Source: an uncultured Pseudomonadota bacterium
Lineage (GTDB): Bacteria; Myxococcota_A; UBA9160; PR03
DNA: 64,000 nucleotides
Assembly (NCBI GenBank): GCA_900696485.1
Contig: CAADGG010000064.1
Coordinates: forward strand, 1 to 64,000
Reading direction: 5' to 3'
The first letter of the stretch is position 1, and every line of letters starts with the position of its first letter. The position numbers were made by a program, and so were the translations under genes. The notes under the pieces were generated by a model that worked only from the letters and a program-made list of their open reading frames with translations, ran no database searches and had not been told where the DNA came from. This document shows, piece by piece, positions 30,783 through 40,519 of the stretch.

Positions 30783-33700
30783 CTACATCGCCCGCCGATA
30801 GCGGCCGCCCACCGCGAACAGCGCGGTGCTGATCTGTCCGAGGCTCGCGACCTTCACGGTCTCCATCAGCTCCGCGAAGACGTTGCCGCCCGACGACGCC
30901 ACCTGCTGCAAGCTCCGCAGCGCCGCGGCGGTGTGCTCGACGTGGCGCGCCTGGAAGGCACGGAGGGTGTCGAGTTGATGTCGCTTCTCCGCCTCGCTCG
31001 AGCGCACCAGGGAATCTGGCGGCGATGCTTCCGGCTCGCCCGACGCCGCGACGAAGGTATTGACACCGACGACGGGCAAGGCGCCGGAGTGCTTGCGTTC
31101 CTCGTAGCGAAGGCTTTCCTCCTGGATGCGACTGCGTTGGTACAACGTCTCCATGGCTCCGAGCACGCCGCCGCGTTCGGAGAGCCGCTCGAACTCCTGC
31201 AAGACCGCCTCCTCGACGGCATCGGTCAGCCACTCGACGACGTGCGATCCCTGGAGGAAGTTCTCGTTGCGCGCGATCCCGAGCTCGCGGGAGATGATCA
31301 ACTGGATCGCAACCGCCCGCCGGACGGACGCCTCGGTGGGCGTCGTCACCGCCTCATCGAAGGCATTGGTATGCAGGCTGTTGCAGTGGTCCTGCAGCGC
31401 CGTCAGCGCCTGCAGGGTGGTCCGGATGTCGTTGAAGGCCATCTCCATCGCATGCAGCGAACGGCCCGATGTCTGGACGTGGTACTTGAGCTTCTGGCTG
31501 CGCTCCTGGGCCCCGTAGAGGTCCCGCATCGCCACCGCCCAGATCCGCCGGGCGACGCGCCCGATCACGGTGTACTCGGCGTCGAGCCCGTTGCTGAAGA
31601 AGAACGAGAAGTTCGGCACGAAGTCGTCCACGGCGAGGCCACGGGCACGATAGTATTCGACCAGCGTGAAGCCGTTGGCCAGCGTGAAGGCGAGCTGGGT
31701 GATCGGATTCGCCCCGGCTTCGGCCATGTGATAGCCCGACACCGACACCGAGTAGAAGTTGCGAACGGCCTTCTGGACGAACCACTCCTGGACGTCTCCC
31801 ATCATGCGCAGCGCGAACTCCGTCGAGAAGATGCAGGTGTTCTGGGCCTGGTCCTCCTTCAGGATGTCGGCCTGGACCGTGCCCCGAACCGTCTGCAACA
31901 CCTCGGCACGCAGGCGCGCGTAGCAGTCGGCATCCACCACTTCGTCGCCGGCGATCCCGAGCAGCCCGAGTCCCAGGCCGTCGTGGCCGGCCCCCCGGTC
32001 GCCCTCGTAGACCGGAAGTCCGCGCGCCGCGAAACGAGCGCGCACGGCCTCGAGACGGCCGGTCTCGCGCAGGTGGCGCTCGACGCGCTGGTCGATCGCG
32101 GCGTTCAGGAAGAACGCCAGCACGATCGGCGCCGGACCATTGATCGTCATCGAGACGGACGTCGACGGATCGCACAGATCGAAGCCGGAGTACAGTTTCT
32201 TCGCGTCGTCGATCGTGCAGACCGATACGCCGGAGTTGCCGACCTTGCCCCAGATGTCGGGCCGCTCGTCGGGGTCGCGGCCGTAGAGCGTCACGCTGTC
32301 GAAGGCCGTCGACAGCCGTGCCACGCCGGTGCCGGCCGCCAGCAGATGAAAGCGTCGGTTGGTCCGCTCGGGCGTGCCCTCGCCGGCGAACATGCGGGTC
32401 GGATCCTCGCCGGCGCGCTTGAACGGAAAGACCCCGGCGGTGAACGGAAAGCGACCCGGCAGGTTCTCCCGGCGCAGATGCCGAAGCTGCTCGCCCCAGC
32501 TTTTCGCGTGCGGCAACGCCACGCGCGGCAGCCGCGTGCCGGCGAGCGTCTCGACGTGATTCTCGACCTGGATCCGGTGCCCGCGCACCGCGTACTCCTG
32601 GGTGTCGGCTCGGTAGCGCGCGCAGGTCTCCGGCCAGTCCCGGAGCTGGTCTCGCGCCGCGGGGTCGAGCGTCGCCAGGACTTCGTTGTAGCGCCGGCGC
32701 AGCGCGAGGACGGCCGGGTCGGTTCCTTCGCTCGAGAGCGCGCAGTCCGGATACGGCGCCAGTGCTTCCGGCAGCGCGTCCCCGAGAGCGTGCAGCGTGC
32801 GGGCGAGCGCCCAGGCATCATCGGCCCGCTCCGCGGCGTCATCGCTGCACGACCGCTCGACCCGCACGGCCTTCGCGATCTCGGCCAGATATCGGCGCCG
32901 AGCGGAAGGCAGCAGACCGGTGTGCGCCGGCTCGGCCGGCAGCGCCGCGTCCGCGACGGACGACAGGACGTCCGTGAGCGTGCCGACGCCCGCGGCGAGC
33001 CGGCGATAGAAGCGCTCGATGCCGGGATCCTGAAAGCGGCTCGCGACGGTGGCGAAGACCGGCACTTCCTCCTCTGGACCGGCGAAGCCGCCGTGGTTGC
33101 GCCGCCACTGGCGGCGGACGTCGCGCAGCGCGTCCTGCGCCCCGTGGCGGTCCGCCTTGTTCAGCACGACGAAATCCGCCAGGTCGAGCATGTCGATCTT
33201 CTCGAGCTGCGAGGGGGCGCCGTACTCGGGCGTCATCACGTAGACCGAGAGATCGGCGAGCTCGGTGATCTCCGAATCGCTCTGGCCGATGCCGGCGGTC
33301 TCGACCAGCACGAGATCGAAACCGGCAGCCTGCAGCACCGCCACGGCATCCCGGACCGCTTGCGACAGCGCGACATGCGCCTGCCGCGTCGCGAGCGACC
33401 GCACATAGATCCCGGGGGCGTCGATCGCATTCATCCGGATGCGGTCGCCGAGCAGGGCACCGCCGGTCCGTCGGCGCGTCGGATCGACGAGCAGACAGCC
33501 GATCGTCAGCGCCGGTTGATCGCGGCGCAGGCGACGCACGATTTCGTCGACGACACTGGACTTGCCGGCACCGCCGGTTCCGGTAAAGCCGACGATCGGG
33601 GCCGCCGGGCGCCGGCGCCGGCTCGCCAGGGCGCGTCGCCACCGGTCGGCCTGCACCGGCTGCGCGGCGCTGTGCTCTTCGAACCAGCTCACCAAACGCG

Positions 33701-34211
33701 CCACCGCACCCGGCGCGTCCGGCGCGAGCTGCGGCAGACACGCATCCAGGTCGGCCGGCGGCCGCTCGGCCGATTCCGTCAGAATGCTGCGGATCATGCC
33801 TTCGAGGCCGAGCTTCCGGCCGTCCTCGGGGCCGAAGATCCGCGCGACGCCGTCCGCATGGAGCGCAGTGGCCTCCGCCGGCGTGATGGTTCCTCCTCCG
33901 CCACCATACACGCGGATATGTCCGGCTCCGGCCGCGTGCAGCCGTGCGACCAGGTAGCGGAAGAACTCCATGTGCCCGCCCTGATACGACGACACGGCAA
34001 CGGCGTGCGCATCCTCCTGGATCGCCGCGTCCACCACCTCGTCCACGGAGCGATCGTGGCCGAGGTGGATGACCTCGGCGCCCTGGGCCTGGAGCAGGCG
34101 GCGCATGATGTGGATGGCGGCGTCATGGCCGTCGAACAGCGATGCGGCGGTCACGATCCGGATGCGCGAAGCGTCGTCGGGAACCGGCGCCGGACGCGGT
34201 GCCGAAGTCAC
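30783..34211 (-). CDS. icmF: Fused isobutyryl-CoA mutase IcmF
   Basis: An 1142-residue fusion. Residues 15-140 are the B12-binding domain ([13 protein letters not shown] with the cobalt-ligating His); about 205-420 a MeaB-like GTPase ([40 protein letters not shown]); about 560-1142 the mutase barrel. It interconverts isobutyryl-CoA and n-butyryl-CoA. The position equivalent to the MCM Arg is Gln (QAQNTCIF) and the Tyr region carries Phe (AGVFPFKR), the IcmF specificity pattern. The GTG start follows GGAGG and overlaps the merR stop (GTGA). Confidence 0.96.
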   Translation of the reverse strand: MTSAPRPAPVPDDASRIRIVTAASLFDGHDAAIHIMRRLLQAQGAEVIHLGHDRSVDEVVDAAIQEDAHAVAVSSYQGGHMEFFRYLVARLHAAGAGHIRVYGGGGGTITPAEATALHADGVARIFGPEDGRKLGLEGMIRSILTESAERPPADLDACLPQLAPDAPGAVARLVSWFEEHSAAQPVQADRWRRALASRRRRPAAPIVGFTGTGGAGKSSVVDEIVRRLRRDQPALTIGCLLVDPTRRRTGGALLGDRIRMNAIDAPGIYVRSLATRQAHVALSQAVRDAVAVLQAAGFDLVLVETAGIGQSDSEITELADLSVYVMTPEYGAPSQLEKIDMLDLADFVVLNKADRHGAQDALRDVRRQWRRNHGGFAGPEEEVPVFATVASRFQDPGIERFYRRLAAGVGTLTDVLSSVADAALPAEPAHTGLLPSARRRYLAEIAKAVRVERSCSDDAAERADDAWALARTLHALGDALPEALAPYPDCALSSEGTDPAVLALRRRYNEVLATLDPAARDQLRDWPETCARYRADTQEYAVRGHRIQVENHVETLAGTRLPRVALPHAKSWGEQLRHLRRENLPGRFPFTAGVFPFKRAGEDPTRMFAGEGTPERTNRRFHLLAAGTGVARLSTAFDSVTLYGRDPDERPDIWGKVGNSGVSVCTIDDAKKLYSGFDLCDPSTSVSMTINGPAPIVLAFFLNAAIDQRVERHLRETGRLEAVRARFAARGLPVYEGDRGAGHDGLGLGLLGIAGDEVVDADCYARLRAEVLQTVRGTVQADILKEDQAQNTCIFSTEFALRMMGDVQEWFVQKAVRNFYSVSVSGYHMAEAGANPITQLAFTLANGFTLVEYYRARGLAVDDFVPNFSFFFSNGLDAEYTVIGRVARRIWAVAMRDLYGAQERSQKLKYHVQTSGRSLHAMEMAFNDIRTTLQALTALQDHCNSLHTNAFDEAVTTPTEASVRRAVAIQLIISRELGIARNENFLQGSHVVEWLTDAVEEAVLQEFERLSERGGVLGAMETLYQRSRIQEESLRYEERKHSGALPVVGVNTFVAASGEPEASPPDSLVRSSEAEKRHQLDTLRAFQARHVEHTAAALRSLQQVASSGGNVFAELMETVKVASLGQISTALFAVGGRYRRAM

Positions 34212-34702
34212 GGATCCTCCTTCGGCTCAGCCGCCGCGCGCCCGAGCCGGCCGGCGATCCGAGCGCGATAGTGTCCGATCTCGCCGCGCAAGCCGGCGAG
34301 TTCGGCGATCCGGGCATCGAGCTCGCCGAGCCGCCGGGCGAGCAGCGCATCGAGGCGCGCCAGCATCGCCGCCGTCGAGCCCCCGATCGCATGCACGGCG
34401 TCGAGTTCCCGGATCTCGGCCAGCGAGCAGCCGAGCGCCTTGAGGCGCTGGATGAAGCGGAGTCGTTCGAGTTCATCCGGGCCGTAGACGCGGCGCCCGC
34501 TCGCCCGACGCCGGACCCCCGGCAGCAGGCCGAGCTCTTCGTAGTAGCGGATCGTGCGGACCGAGAGACCAGCTTGCACGCCGAGTTCGCCGATCGAGAA
34601 CAGCCGGGATCCTCGCGGGGACGAGTCTGTCCCGGTCCCCGCCGCGGCCGCGAGTGCGGGCGCACGAGGGGCATCGTCTCGTCGTGCCTGTTGCCAGTTC
34701 AC
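34208..34702 (-). CDS. MerR-family regulator heading the B12-mutase operon
   Basis: A 164-residue protein. The MerR helix-turn-helix and wing occupy residues 34-102 (RLFSIGELGVQAGLSVRTIR, YYEELGLLPG), followed by a long dimerisation helix. The first 33 residues are low-complexity, and the GTG at 34702 has no ribosome-binding site, so the start is uncertain or the mRNA is leaderless. The stop overlaps icmF (GTGA), so it probably controls this operon and itself. Related MerR proteins regulate branched-chain acyl-CoA genes in other proteobacteria. Confidence 0.87.
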   Translation of the reverse strand: MNWQQARRDDAPRAPALAAAAGTGTDSSPRGSRLFSIGELGVQAGLSVRTIRYYEELGLLPGVRRRASGRRVYGPDELERLRFIQRLKALGCSLAEIRELDAVHAIGGSTAAMLARLDALLARRLGELDARIAELAGLRGEIGHYRARIAGRLGRAAAEPKEDP

Positions 34703-34915
34703 GTCAAGTGGCTAGCACGATTCGGGGAGCTGAACCAGGCCCGGACTCCCCCCCTGCCTAGAGAAGCCAGAAGCCGTCCCGGGCGCCCCGAAACCCCGCC
34801 AAACGGCACTCACCAATCGAGTTTCAAGCCGGCCAGAGGCCGCCCGGGCAGCGCGCTCGGTCTGCGATTCCCGGATGCGTCGATCCGGTGTCTCACCGGC
34901 CACGGAGATCCTCGG
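34703..34915. other. Divergent intergenic region between merR and the trypsin-like gene
   Basis: This 213-bp region must hold the control sites for the merR-icmF-mutase-meaB operon and the plus-strand trypsin-like gene. CTTGACGTGAAC overlaps the merR start, and a weak TGGTTC-17-TAGCCA pair precedes it. No good plus-strand promoter was recognised. Confidence 0.4.
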
Positions 34916-35698
34916 ATGCAAGCCCCGGTTCTCGTCTTCGCCTCGCTCCTGCTCGGGCTGTTCGCGCCCTCGGCCGAGGCCATCCGCAACAACATCATCG
35001 ACAACTCGCGGACCGGTGTCGTAACCGTATGGACCGCGAGCGATCAGTTCTGCACCGGCACGCTGGTGGCGACGCGCTCCGTCCTCACCAGCGCGAGCTG
35101 TGCGATGCAGTCCGCACCGGGTCTGCCGACGGTCCGGTTCGGGGTCGCGTCGCGGAGCCCGAAGGCCGTGGTCGGCGTCGCGTCGGTTCTGGTCCATCCC
35201 GACTACGACCCGGTCTCGCGGACTCGGGACGTCGCCGTACTCCATCTCGCCGGCTCGCCGCCGGACGGGACGACGATCCATCCGTGGCTCGCCGACGGGG
35301 ACGGCGGAGAACTCGCCGAAGGCATGACCTGCTTCGCGGTCGGCTACGGCCTCGATGCGCGTCCGGTGCCGGCGGATGGTCAGCGTCTCCAAGGCATCCT
35401 CGAAACTGGCGCCATCGGCGACGACAGCTTTCCGGCTCTCGCGCCCATCGATGACCTCGGCCATCCATGCGGCGACGGCGACCTCGGCGCGCCCGCCCTC
35501 GACGTCGATTCGCCCGGCACGGTGATCGGCCTGTTCCGCATCGGGAACGAAGCCTGCACCGAGAGCCGTTTCCAGCGCGTCGACGTGGAAGCCGCGTTCA
35601 TCACCGGCGCACTCGCCGCGCCGGAACCCGTCGCCGGCGCCGCCGGCGTCGCGATCCTGACCCTGGCGGTCCTCGCACGGAGCCGCGGCCGGAGCTGA
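34916..35698 (+). CDS. Secreted trypsin-like pseudopeptidase with PEP-CTERM anchor
   Basis: A 260-residue protein on the opposite strand to its neighbours. A signal peptide (PVLVFASLLLGLFAPSAEA) is followed by a trypsin-like fold: CTGTLVATRSVLTSASCA at the catalytic-His position, RTRDVAVLHL retaining the Asp, and CGDGDLGAPALD where GDSGGP is expected. His is replaced by Ser, and the nucleophile Ser is missing, so proteolysis is unlikely. The C-terminus (APEPVAG, a hydrophobic helix, then ARSRGRS) is a PEP-CTERM sorting signal, implying exosortase processing and surface location. Confidence 0.82.
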   Translation: MQAPVLVFASLLLGLFAPSAEAIRNNIIDNSRTGVVTVWTASDQFCTGTLVATRSVLTSASCAMQSAPGLPTVRFGVASRSPKAVVGVASVLVHPDYDPVSRTRDVAVLHLAGSPPDGTTIHPWLADGDGGELAEGMTCFAVGYGLDARPVPADGQRLQGILETGAIGDDSFPALAPIDDLGHPCGDGDLGAPALDVDSPGTVIGLFRIGNEACTESRFQRVDVEAAFITGALAAPEPVAGAAGVAILTLAVLARSRGRS

Positions 35699-35765
35699 AC
35701 GGCCTTCGACGCCGAGCTGTGGGTTCCGTCAGCGATCCGCGCGGCAGGCGTCGGATCGCGATCGT

Positions 35766-36434
35766 TCAGCGCTTTCGCAACAGCGTGAGACCGTCTGCGA
35801 TCGCTGTCATGACGCAGTCGACGCGCGGATCCGCAGCCACCGCGTCATTGAACGCGCGGATCGCTCGGGTGTGCTCATCTTGCTGATCCGGATCGACGAC
35901 GGCGCCGTTCCAGAGCACGTTGTCGACGAGGATCAGTCCGCCCACGCGCGTGCGAACGAGAAGCTCCTCGTAGTAGACGGGATAGCTCGGTTTGTCGGCG
36001 TCGATGAAGGCGAGGTCGAAGCGCGGCGTTTCCGGGAGTGCGCGCAAGGTCTCGACGGCCGGCGCGATGCGGAGGCTGATGCGGTCGGCCACGCCGGCCC
36101 GCGTCCACGCACGGCGCGCGATCGCCGTCCACTGCTCGGACACGTCGCAGCAGAGCAGGCGTCCATCGGGCGGCAGGCCCCGCGCGAGGGCGAGCGCCGA
36201 GTAGCCGGTGAAGGTGCCGATCTCGACGACCTCGCGGGCGCCGAGGAGACGCACCATCAGGGTGAGGAACGCGGCCTGTTCCGGTGCGATCTGCATGATC
36301 GAGATCGGTCCGAGCTTCGCCGTCTCTTCGATGAGTTCGCTTGCGACGGCGTCGGGCGGTGTGCCGTGCGCAACGAGATAGGCATGGAGCGCGGGCGAGA
36401 GCCCGAGCGACTTGAGCGGTTGCGGATCGTCCAT
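35766..36434 (-). CDS. SAM-dependent O-methyltransferase (caffeoyl-CoA OMT type)
   Basis: A 222-residue class I methyltransferase. SAM-binding motif I is VVEIGTFTGYSALALARGLP (residues 66-85); the metal/catalytic Asp is in FDLAFIDADKPSYP, and ILVDNVLWNG supplies the next metal-site Asp-Asn. This cation-dependent family methylates catechol-like hydroxyls; the substrate here is unknown. Start MDDPQPLKSLG follows AGGCGAG. It converges with the trypsin-like gene. The purpose of the gene in this acyl-CoA region is unclear. Confidence 0.9.
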   Translation of the reverse strand: MDDPQPLKSLGLSPALHAYLVAHGTPPDAVASELIEETAKLGPISIMQIAPEQAAFLTLMVRLLGAREVVEIGTFTGYSALALARGLPPDGRLLCCDVSEQWTAIARRAWTRAGVADRISLRIAPAVETLRALPETPRFDLAFIDADKPSYPVYYEELLVRTRVGGLILVDNVLWNGAVVDPDQQDEHTRAIRAFNDAVAADPRVDCVMTAIADGLTLLRKR

Positions 36435-36508
36435 CTCTCGCCTTTCGGACCGGGCAGCGGGCCTGTCGCCCCTTCCTCGTCTCGAGGCGCCCCGAGGATC
36501 CGGCAGGG

Positions 36509-37081
36509 TTACCAGCGCAACCGGAACTCCGCCTCGCGGGCTTCGTCGTCGATGGCAAGCAGATCCACCGTGCCGCGAGTGTCGCACAACCGGAACAGCG
36601 CGGTCATGCCGCTCGCCAGCGAGCGCAGCCATCGGCGCTCCGAGATCAGCATCGCGGGGACCTGGCGCTGCAGGACGACGAGTTCGCGTGCGCCCGGACG
36701 CTGGACCTCCCAGATCCCGCAATCCCGGAATACGACCGCGAAGGCGCGCGGGAGCCAGCGCGCGAGACGCTCGGGTTCCCGGCCGAGCAGGTGCAGACCC
36801 CCGCCGATGAGCGGCTTCCACAGTGGGGTCTCGAACTGCTCGTAGACGCACTCGGTCAGGACGTCGAGCCCCGCCGTCTCTCCGAGCATGTCGCACAGGG
36901 CATCCACCGTGCGGAGATTGAGCGCGATGGGCAACCACGAAAGCCGCCCCGCCAGCGTCACTTCCTCGACGAGCTCGGGATCCCGCGCCAGCAGTCCGTC
37001 TCGGAGTCCGCGCGCCTCGAAGCCCACGAACAGGTTCTTCATGTAGTTGCTCTGGACTGCCGGATTCCGGATCGCCGCCAC
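36509..37081 (-). CDS. Conserved hypothetical protein, possible DUF2378-like
   Basis: A 190-residue soluble protein. The N-terminal half is helical (AALCD-type segment VDALCDMLGETAGLDVL) and the C-terminal half alternates strands, ending DEAREAEFRLRW. The layout and terminal RxW recall the myxobacterial DUF2378/TIGR02265 family, but I cannot confirm this. GTG start preceded by GGGGAGAGAGAGAG. It lies 108 bp downstream of the carboxyltransferase and may share its transcript. Function unknown. Confidence 0.6.
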   Translation of the reverse strand: MAAIRNPAVQSNYMKNLFVGFEARGLRDGLLARDPELVEEVTLAGRLSWLPIALNLRTVDALCDMLGETAGLDVLTECVYEQFETPLWKPLIGGGLHLLGREPERLARWLPRAFAVVFRDCGIWEVQRPGARELVVLQRQVPAMLISERRWLRSLASGMTALFRLCDTRGTVDLLAIDDEAREAEFRLRW

Positions 37082-37189
37082 GGCTCTCTCTCTCTCCCCG
37101 ATCCGGTTCGGCGTAGCGGCCGGGCGTCTGAAGCTTCGCGACGGCCTCCGCGCCGAGCGCGTGCGGATCGGCGCGCCCGGAGCGCCGCG

Positions 37190-38722
37190 CTACATCGGCA
37201 CCACGGAGCGCTGCTTCGGCAGTGCAGGATCCCGCGGACGCTCGCCGATGGTTGCGAACCGGGCCACCAGCTCGATTCGCAGATCCTCGGGCGCGACGAT
37301 CGCGTCGATCACGAGCTCGCTCGCGAGCCGCTCGATGTCGATGTCCTCGCGGTACTCACTGCGCAGCTTCTCGACGGTTGCGGCCCGTGCTTCGTCCGGC
37401 AGCGCCTGGAGCTTGTTGTAATAGACGGCATTGACGGCGGCCTCGGGCCCCATGACGGCAATCATCGCCGTCGGCAGCGCAAGACACACATCGGGCGAGA
37501 AGCCCGGGCCGGACATGGCGTAGAGACCGGCGCCGTAGGCCTTGCGCAGCACCACCGAAACCCGCGGCACGCTCGCCTCCGACACCGCCATCACCATCTT
37601 GGCTCCGGCGCGGATGATCCCCTGCCGCTCGACCTGCTTGCCGATCATGAACCCCGGGACGTCTGCGAGGTACAGCAGCGGGATTCCATAGGCGTCACAC
37701 AGGCCGATGAAGCGTGCCGCCTTGTCGGCGGAGTCGACGAACAGGACGCCGCCCTTCACCTTGGACTGGTTCGCGAGCACGCCGACCGGCCGGCCGTCGA
37801 TGCGCGCGAAGCCTGTCAGCAGCTCGCCGGCCCACAGCCGCTTCAGCTCACACCAGGATCCGGCATCGATGACCCGCTCGATCACCTCGCGCACGTCGAA
37901 GGGTTTGTTCTCGTCCTTGGGAATCACCGCTTCGAGTTCCCGCGGCTCCTTCGCCGGCGGCCGTGCCGCGGTCTGCGGCAGCGCGGCGCCCGCCCGCACG
38001 GGCAGATAGGAGAGCACCTGGCGTGCGGCGGCGATCGCTTCGGCCTCATCCTTCGCGAGCCAGTCGCCGAGCCCGGACACGCTGCAATGCATGCGGGCTC
38101 CGCCCATCTCCTCGAGCGTGGTCTTCTGCCCGATCACCATCTCGGCCATGCGCGGCGAGCCGAGATACATGCTGGCGTTGCCTTCCACCATGAACAGCAC
38201 GTCACAGAACGCCGGGATGTACGCACCGCCGGCCGCCGAGGGGCCGAACAGCAGGCACAGCTGCGGTACGAAGCCCGACATCCGGCACTGGTTGGCGAAG
38301 ATCCGGCCGGCGCCGCGGCGGCCCGGGAACATCTGGATCTGGTCGGTGATACGCGCCCCGGCGGAATCGATCAGATAGAGCATCGGGACGGCGAGACGTG
38401 TCGCCGTCTCCTGGATCCGCAGGATCTTCTCGACGGTGCGCCAGCCCCACGAGCCGGCCTTCACCGTGGAGTCGTTGGCCATCACACAGACCGGCCGACC
38501 CTCGATCCGGGCGGTTCCGGTGACGACGCCGTCGGCCGGAAGATCCCCCGCAGCGCTGTTGGCGAACGCGGCATCCTCGACGAACGAATCCGCGTCGAGC
38601 AGCAGACGCAGTCGTTCGCGGCAGAAGAGCTTTCCCTCTCCGCTGGCCTTGTCGTGATACTTCGGCTCACCGCCTCGCCGGATCCGGTCGAGGCGTTCGC
38701 GCACGTCTTTCCCCGTCTTCAC
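37190..38722 (-). CDS. Acyl-CoA carboxylase carboxyltransferase (beta) subunit
   Basis: A 510-residue carboxyltransferase with two crotonase-like halves: N-domain oxyanion region LLFGPSAAGGAYIPAFCD (about residue 160) and C-domain MVMAVSEASVPRVSVVLRKAYG with YAMSGPGFSPD. It transfers CO2 from biotin to an acyl-CoA such as propionyl- or methylcrotonyl-CoA. The family cannot be separated by eye, but the adjacent HMG-CoA lyase favours the leucine pathway. The biotin carboxylase/carrier subunit is absent from the window. The GTG start overlaps the lyase stop (GTGA). Confidence 0.92.
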   Translation of the reverse strand: MKTGKDVRERLDRIRRGGEPKYHDKASGEGKLFCRERLRLLLDADSFVEDAAFANSAAGDLPADGVVTGTARIEGRPVCVMANDSTVKAGSWGWRTVEKILRIQETATRLAVPMLYLIDSAGARITDQIQMFPGRRGAGRIFANQCRMSGFVPQLCLLFGPSAAGGAYIPAFCDVLFMVEGNASMYLGSPRMAEMVIGQKTTLEEMGGARMHCSVSGLGDWLAKDEAEAIAAARQVLSYLPVRAGAALPQTAARPPAKEPRELEAVIPKDENKPFDVREVIERVIDAGSWCELKRLWAGELLTGFARIDGRPVGVLANQSKVKGGVLFVDSADKAARFIGLCDAYGIPLLYLADVPGFMIGKQVERQGIIRAGAKMVMAVSEASVPRVSVVLRKAYGAGLYAMSGPGFSPDVCLALPTAMIAVMGPEAAVNAVYYNKLQALPDEARAATVEKLRSEYREDIDIERLASELVIDAIVAPEDLRIELVARFATIGERPRDPALPKQRSVVPM

Positions 38723-39642
38723 GAAGCCTTCCTTTCGCGTGTTCGGCGTCGTTCGCCGAGGCGCGCGCGGTAGACACGACCCGGCAGCGGGCGCGCGAGT
38801 ACATCGGTTTCGAGCCACGCGCTGGCGTCGACCAGCGCGTCGAGATCGACGCCGGTGGCGATGCCGGCACGATCGAACAGGTCGACCAGGTCCTCGGTCG
38901 CGACGTTGCCCGACGCGCCGGGTGCATACGGGCAGCCCCCCAATCCTCCGAGCGACGCGTCGAAGGTCCGGATACCGGCCTCGAAGCCGGCCTGCACGTT
39001 CGCGAGCGCGCGACCCCAGGTGTCGTGGAGGTGCAACGCGATCTGTTCGAGCGGCGCGACCGCCGCGACCGCGGCGATCAGCTCACGCACCTGTCGCGGA
39101 TGCCCGACGCCGATCGTATCGCCGAGCGAGATCTCGTCGGCTCCAAGCGTGAGCAGCCGTTCCACGAGCGCGATCACCGCACCGACCGGGACGCCTCCCT
39201 CGTAAGGGCAGCCACACACCGTCGAGACGTAGGCGCGCAGCCGGATCCCCTCGGCTTGCGCTCGTTGCGCCACGGGCTGGAAGCGCTCCAGATGCTCGGC
39301 GATGCCGCGATTCACGTTCTTGCGGTTGTGGGTCTCGCTGGCGGAGACGAAGAACGCCGCAACCGGGAGCCGAGCCGCTCGGAAGCGTTCATAACCCGCT
39401 TCGTTCGGAACCAGTGCGCTGAAGCGCGCCTCCTCGTCGTCGGGCAATGCCGAGCACAGCGCATCGGCGTCCGCGAGCTGCGGAATCCACTTCGGCGACA
39501 CGAATGACGTGACCTCGATGCGTCGCAATCCGGACGCGCGCAGCCGCCCGATCAGCGCGAGCTTCGTCTCCGTCGTGACGGTCTCGGGTTCGTTCTGGAG
39601 TCCGTCGCGCGGACCGACCTCATAGAGGGTGACGGACTCCAC
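38719..39642 (-). CDS. Hydroxymethylglutaryl-CoA lyase
   Basis: A 307-residue TIM-barrel lyase cleaving HMG-CoA to acetoacetate and acetyl-CoA, the last step of leucine degradation. [12 protein letters not shown] (residues 7-18) holds the metal-binding Asp, [13 protein letters not shown] the metal His pair, and [19 protein letters not shown] the catalytic Cys loop. GTG at 39642 gives [14 protein letters not shown], matching the family N-terminus, 16 bp after the dehydrogenase; the ribosome-binding site is weak. Confidence 0.94.
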   Translation of the reverse strand: MESVTLYEVGPRDGLQNEPETVTTETKLALIGRLRASGLRRIEVTSFVSPKWIPQLADADALCSALPDDEEARFSALVPNEAGYERFRAARLPVAAFFVSASETHNRKNVNRGIAEHLERFQPVAQRAQAEGIRLRAYVSTVCGCPYEGGVPVGAVIALVERLLTLGADEISLGDTIGVGHPRQVRELIAAVAAVAPLEQIALHLHDTWGRALANVQAGFEAGIRTFDASLGGLGGCPYAPGASGNVATEDLVDLFDRAGIATGVDLDALVDASAWLETDVLARPLPGRVYRARLGERRRTRERKAS

Positions 39643-39658
39643 CCGAGCCGCGTCCGCG

Positions 39659-40519
39659 CTATGCCGTATAGGTGTAGAAGCCGCGTCCGGACTTGCGGCC
39701 GAGCCAACCGGCTTCGACCCGCTTCTTGATCTCAAGGCACGGGGCGTAGCGCGGTTCCCCGTACTCCCGGTACAGGCTGTCGAGAATCGCGTAGACGACG
39801 TCGAGCCCGACCAGATCCGCGAGCGCCAGCGGACCGAGCGGGTGGTTGCAGCCGAGCTTCATGCACTCGTCGATACTCGCCGCATCGGCCACGCTCTGTT
39901 GCAGCGCGAATGCCGCCTCGTTGATCATCGGGAACAGCACGCGGTTCACGACGAAGCCTGGCGAATCCTTGACCTCGATCGGCACCTTGCCGAGGTTCTC
40001 GGTGAGGCCCCGGACGGCGGCCACCGTCGAATCGCTGGTGCGCATCCCGCGCACCACCTCGACGAGCTTCATCAACGGCACCGGGTTGAAGAAATGCAGG
40101 CCGACGAAGTAGCCCGGGCGCCGGACGTACGAGGCCAGCTTGGTGACCGACAGGCTCGACGTGTTCGTGGCGATGATGCTGTCTTCGCCGACGATTCCGT
40201 CGATCTTCTGCAGGATCTCGCGCTTGATCTCGAGGTCCTCGGGCGCGCACTCGATGACGCGCTCGCAGCCCTTCAGCTCCTCCAGCGGAACGACACCGCG
40301 GATCCGCTCGAGCGTCTCGCCCATCTCGGATTCTCCGAGCTTCTGCTTCGACACCAGCTTCTCGAGCGCCTTGCGGATCGACTTGAGGCCACGATCCACC
40401 GACTCCTGGCGCCGGTTCTGGAACACCACCTCGTAGCCGGCCTGCGCCGCCACCTGCGCGAGCCCCTGTCCCATGGTGCCGGTTCCAATGATGCCGAGCG
40501 TATGCTTCTGTGCCGCCAT
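39659..40519 (-). CDS. 3-hydroxyacyl-CoA (3-hydroxybutyryl-CoA) dehydrogenase
   Basis: A 286-residue NAD-dependent dehydrogenase. Rossmann motif [20 protein letters not shown] (residues 8-27), [13 protein letters not shown], catalytic His in [17 protein letters not shown], and C-terminal domain [14 protein letters not shown] with [13 protein letters not shown]. Length matches stand-alone Hbd proteins. It oxidises or reduces acetoacetyl-CoA/3-hydroxybutyryl-CoA with the thiolase. Its ATG shares one base with the thiolase stop (TGATG). Confidence 0.95.
   Translation of the reverse strand: MAAQKHTLGIIGTGTMGQGLAQVAAQAGYEVVFQNRRQESVDRGLKSIRKALEKLVSKQKLGESEMGETLERIRGVVPLEELKGCERVIECAPEDLEIKREILQKIDGIVGEDSIIATNTSSLSVTKLASYVRRPGYFVGLHFFNPVPLMKLVEVVRGMRTSDSTVAAVRGLTENLGKVPIEVKDSPGFVVNRVLFPMINEAAFALQQSVADAASIDECMKLGCNHPLGPLALADLVGLDVVYAILDSLYREYGEPRYAPCLEIKKRVEAGWLGRKSGRGFYTYTA

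Noticed and set aside
30933..34271. About 1110-codon plus-strand open frame antisense to icmF
   Set aside because: Shadow of icmF; no motif, and the icmF frame explains every conserved segment.
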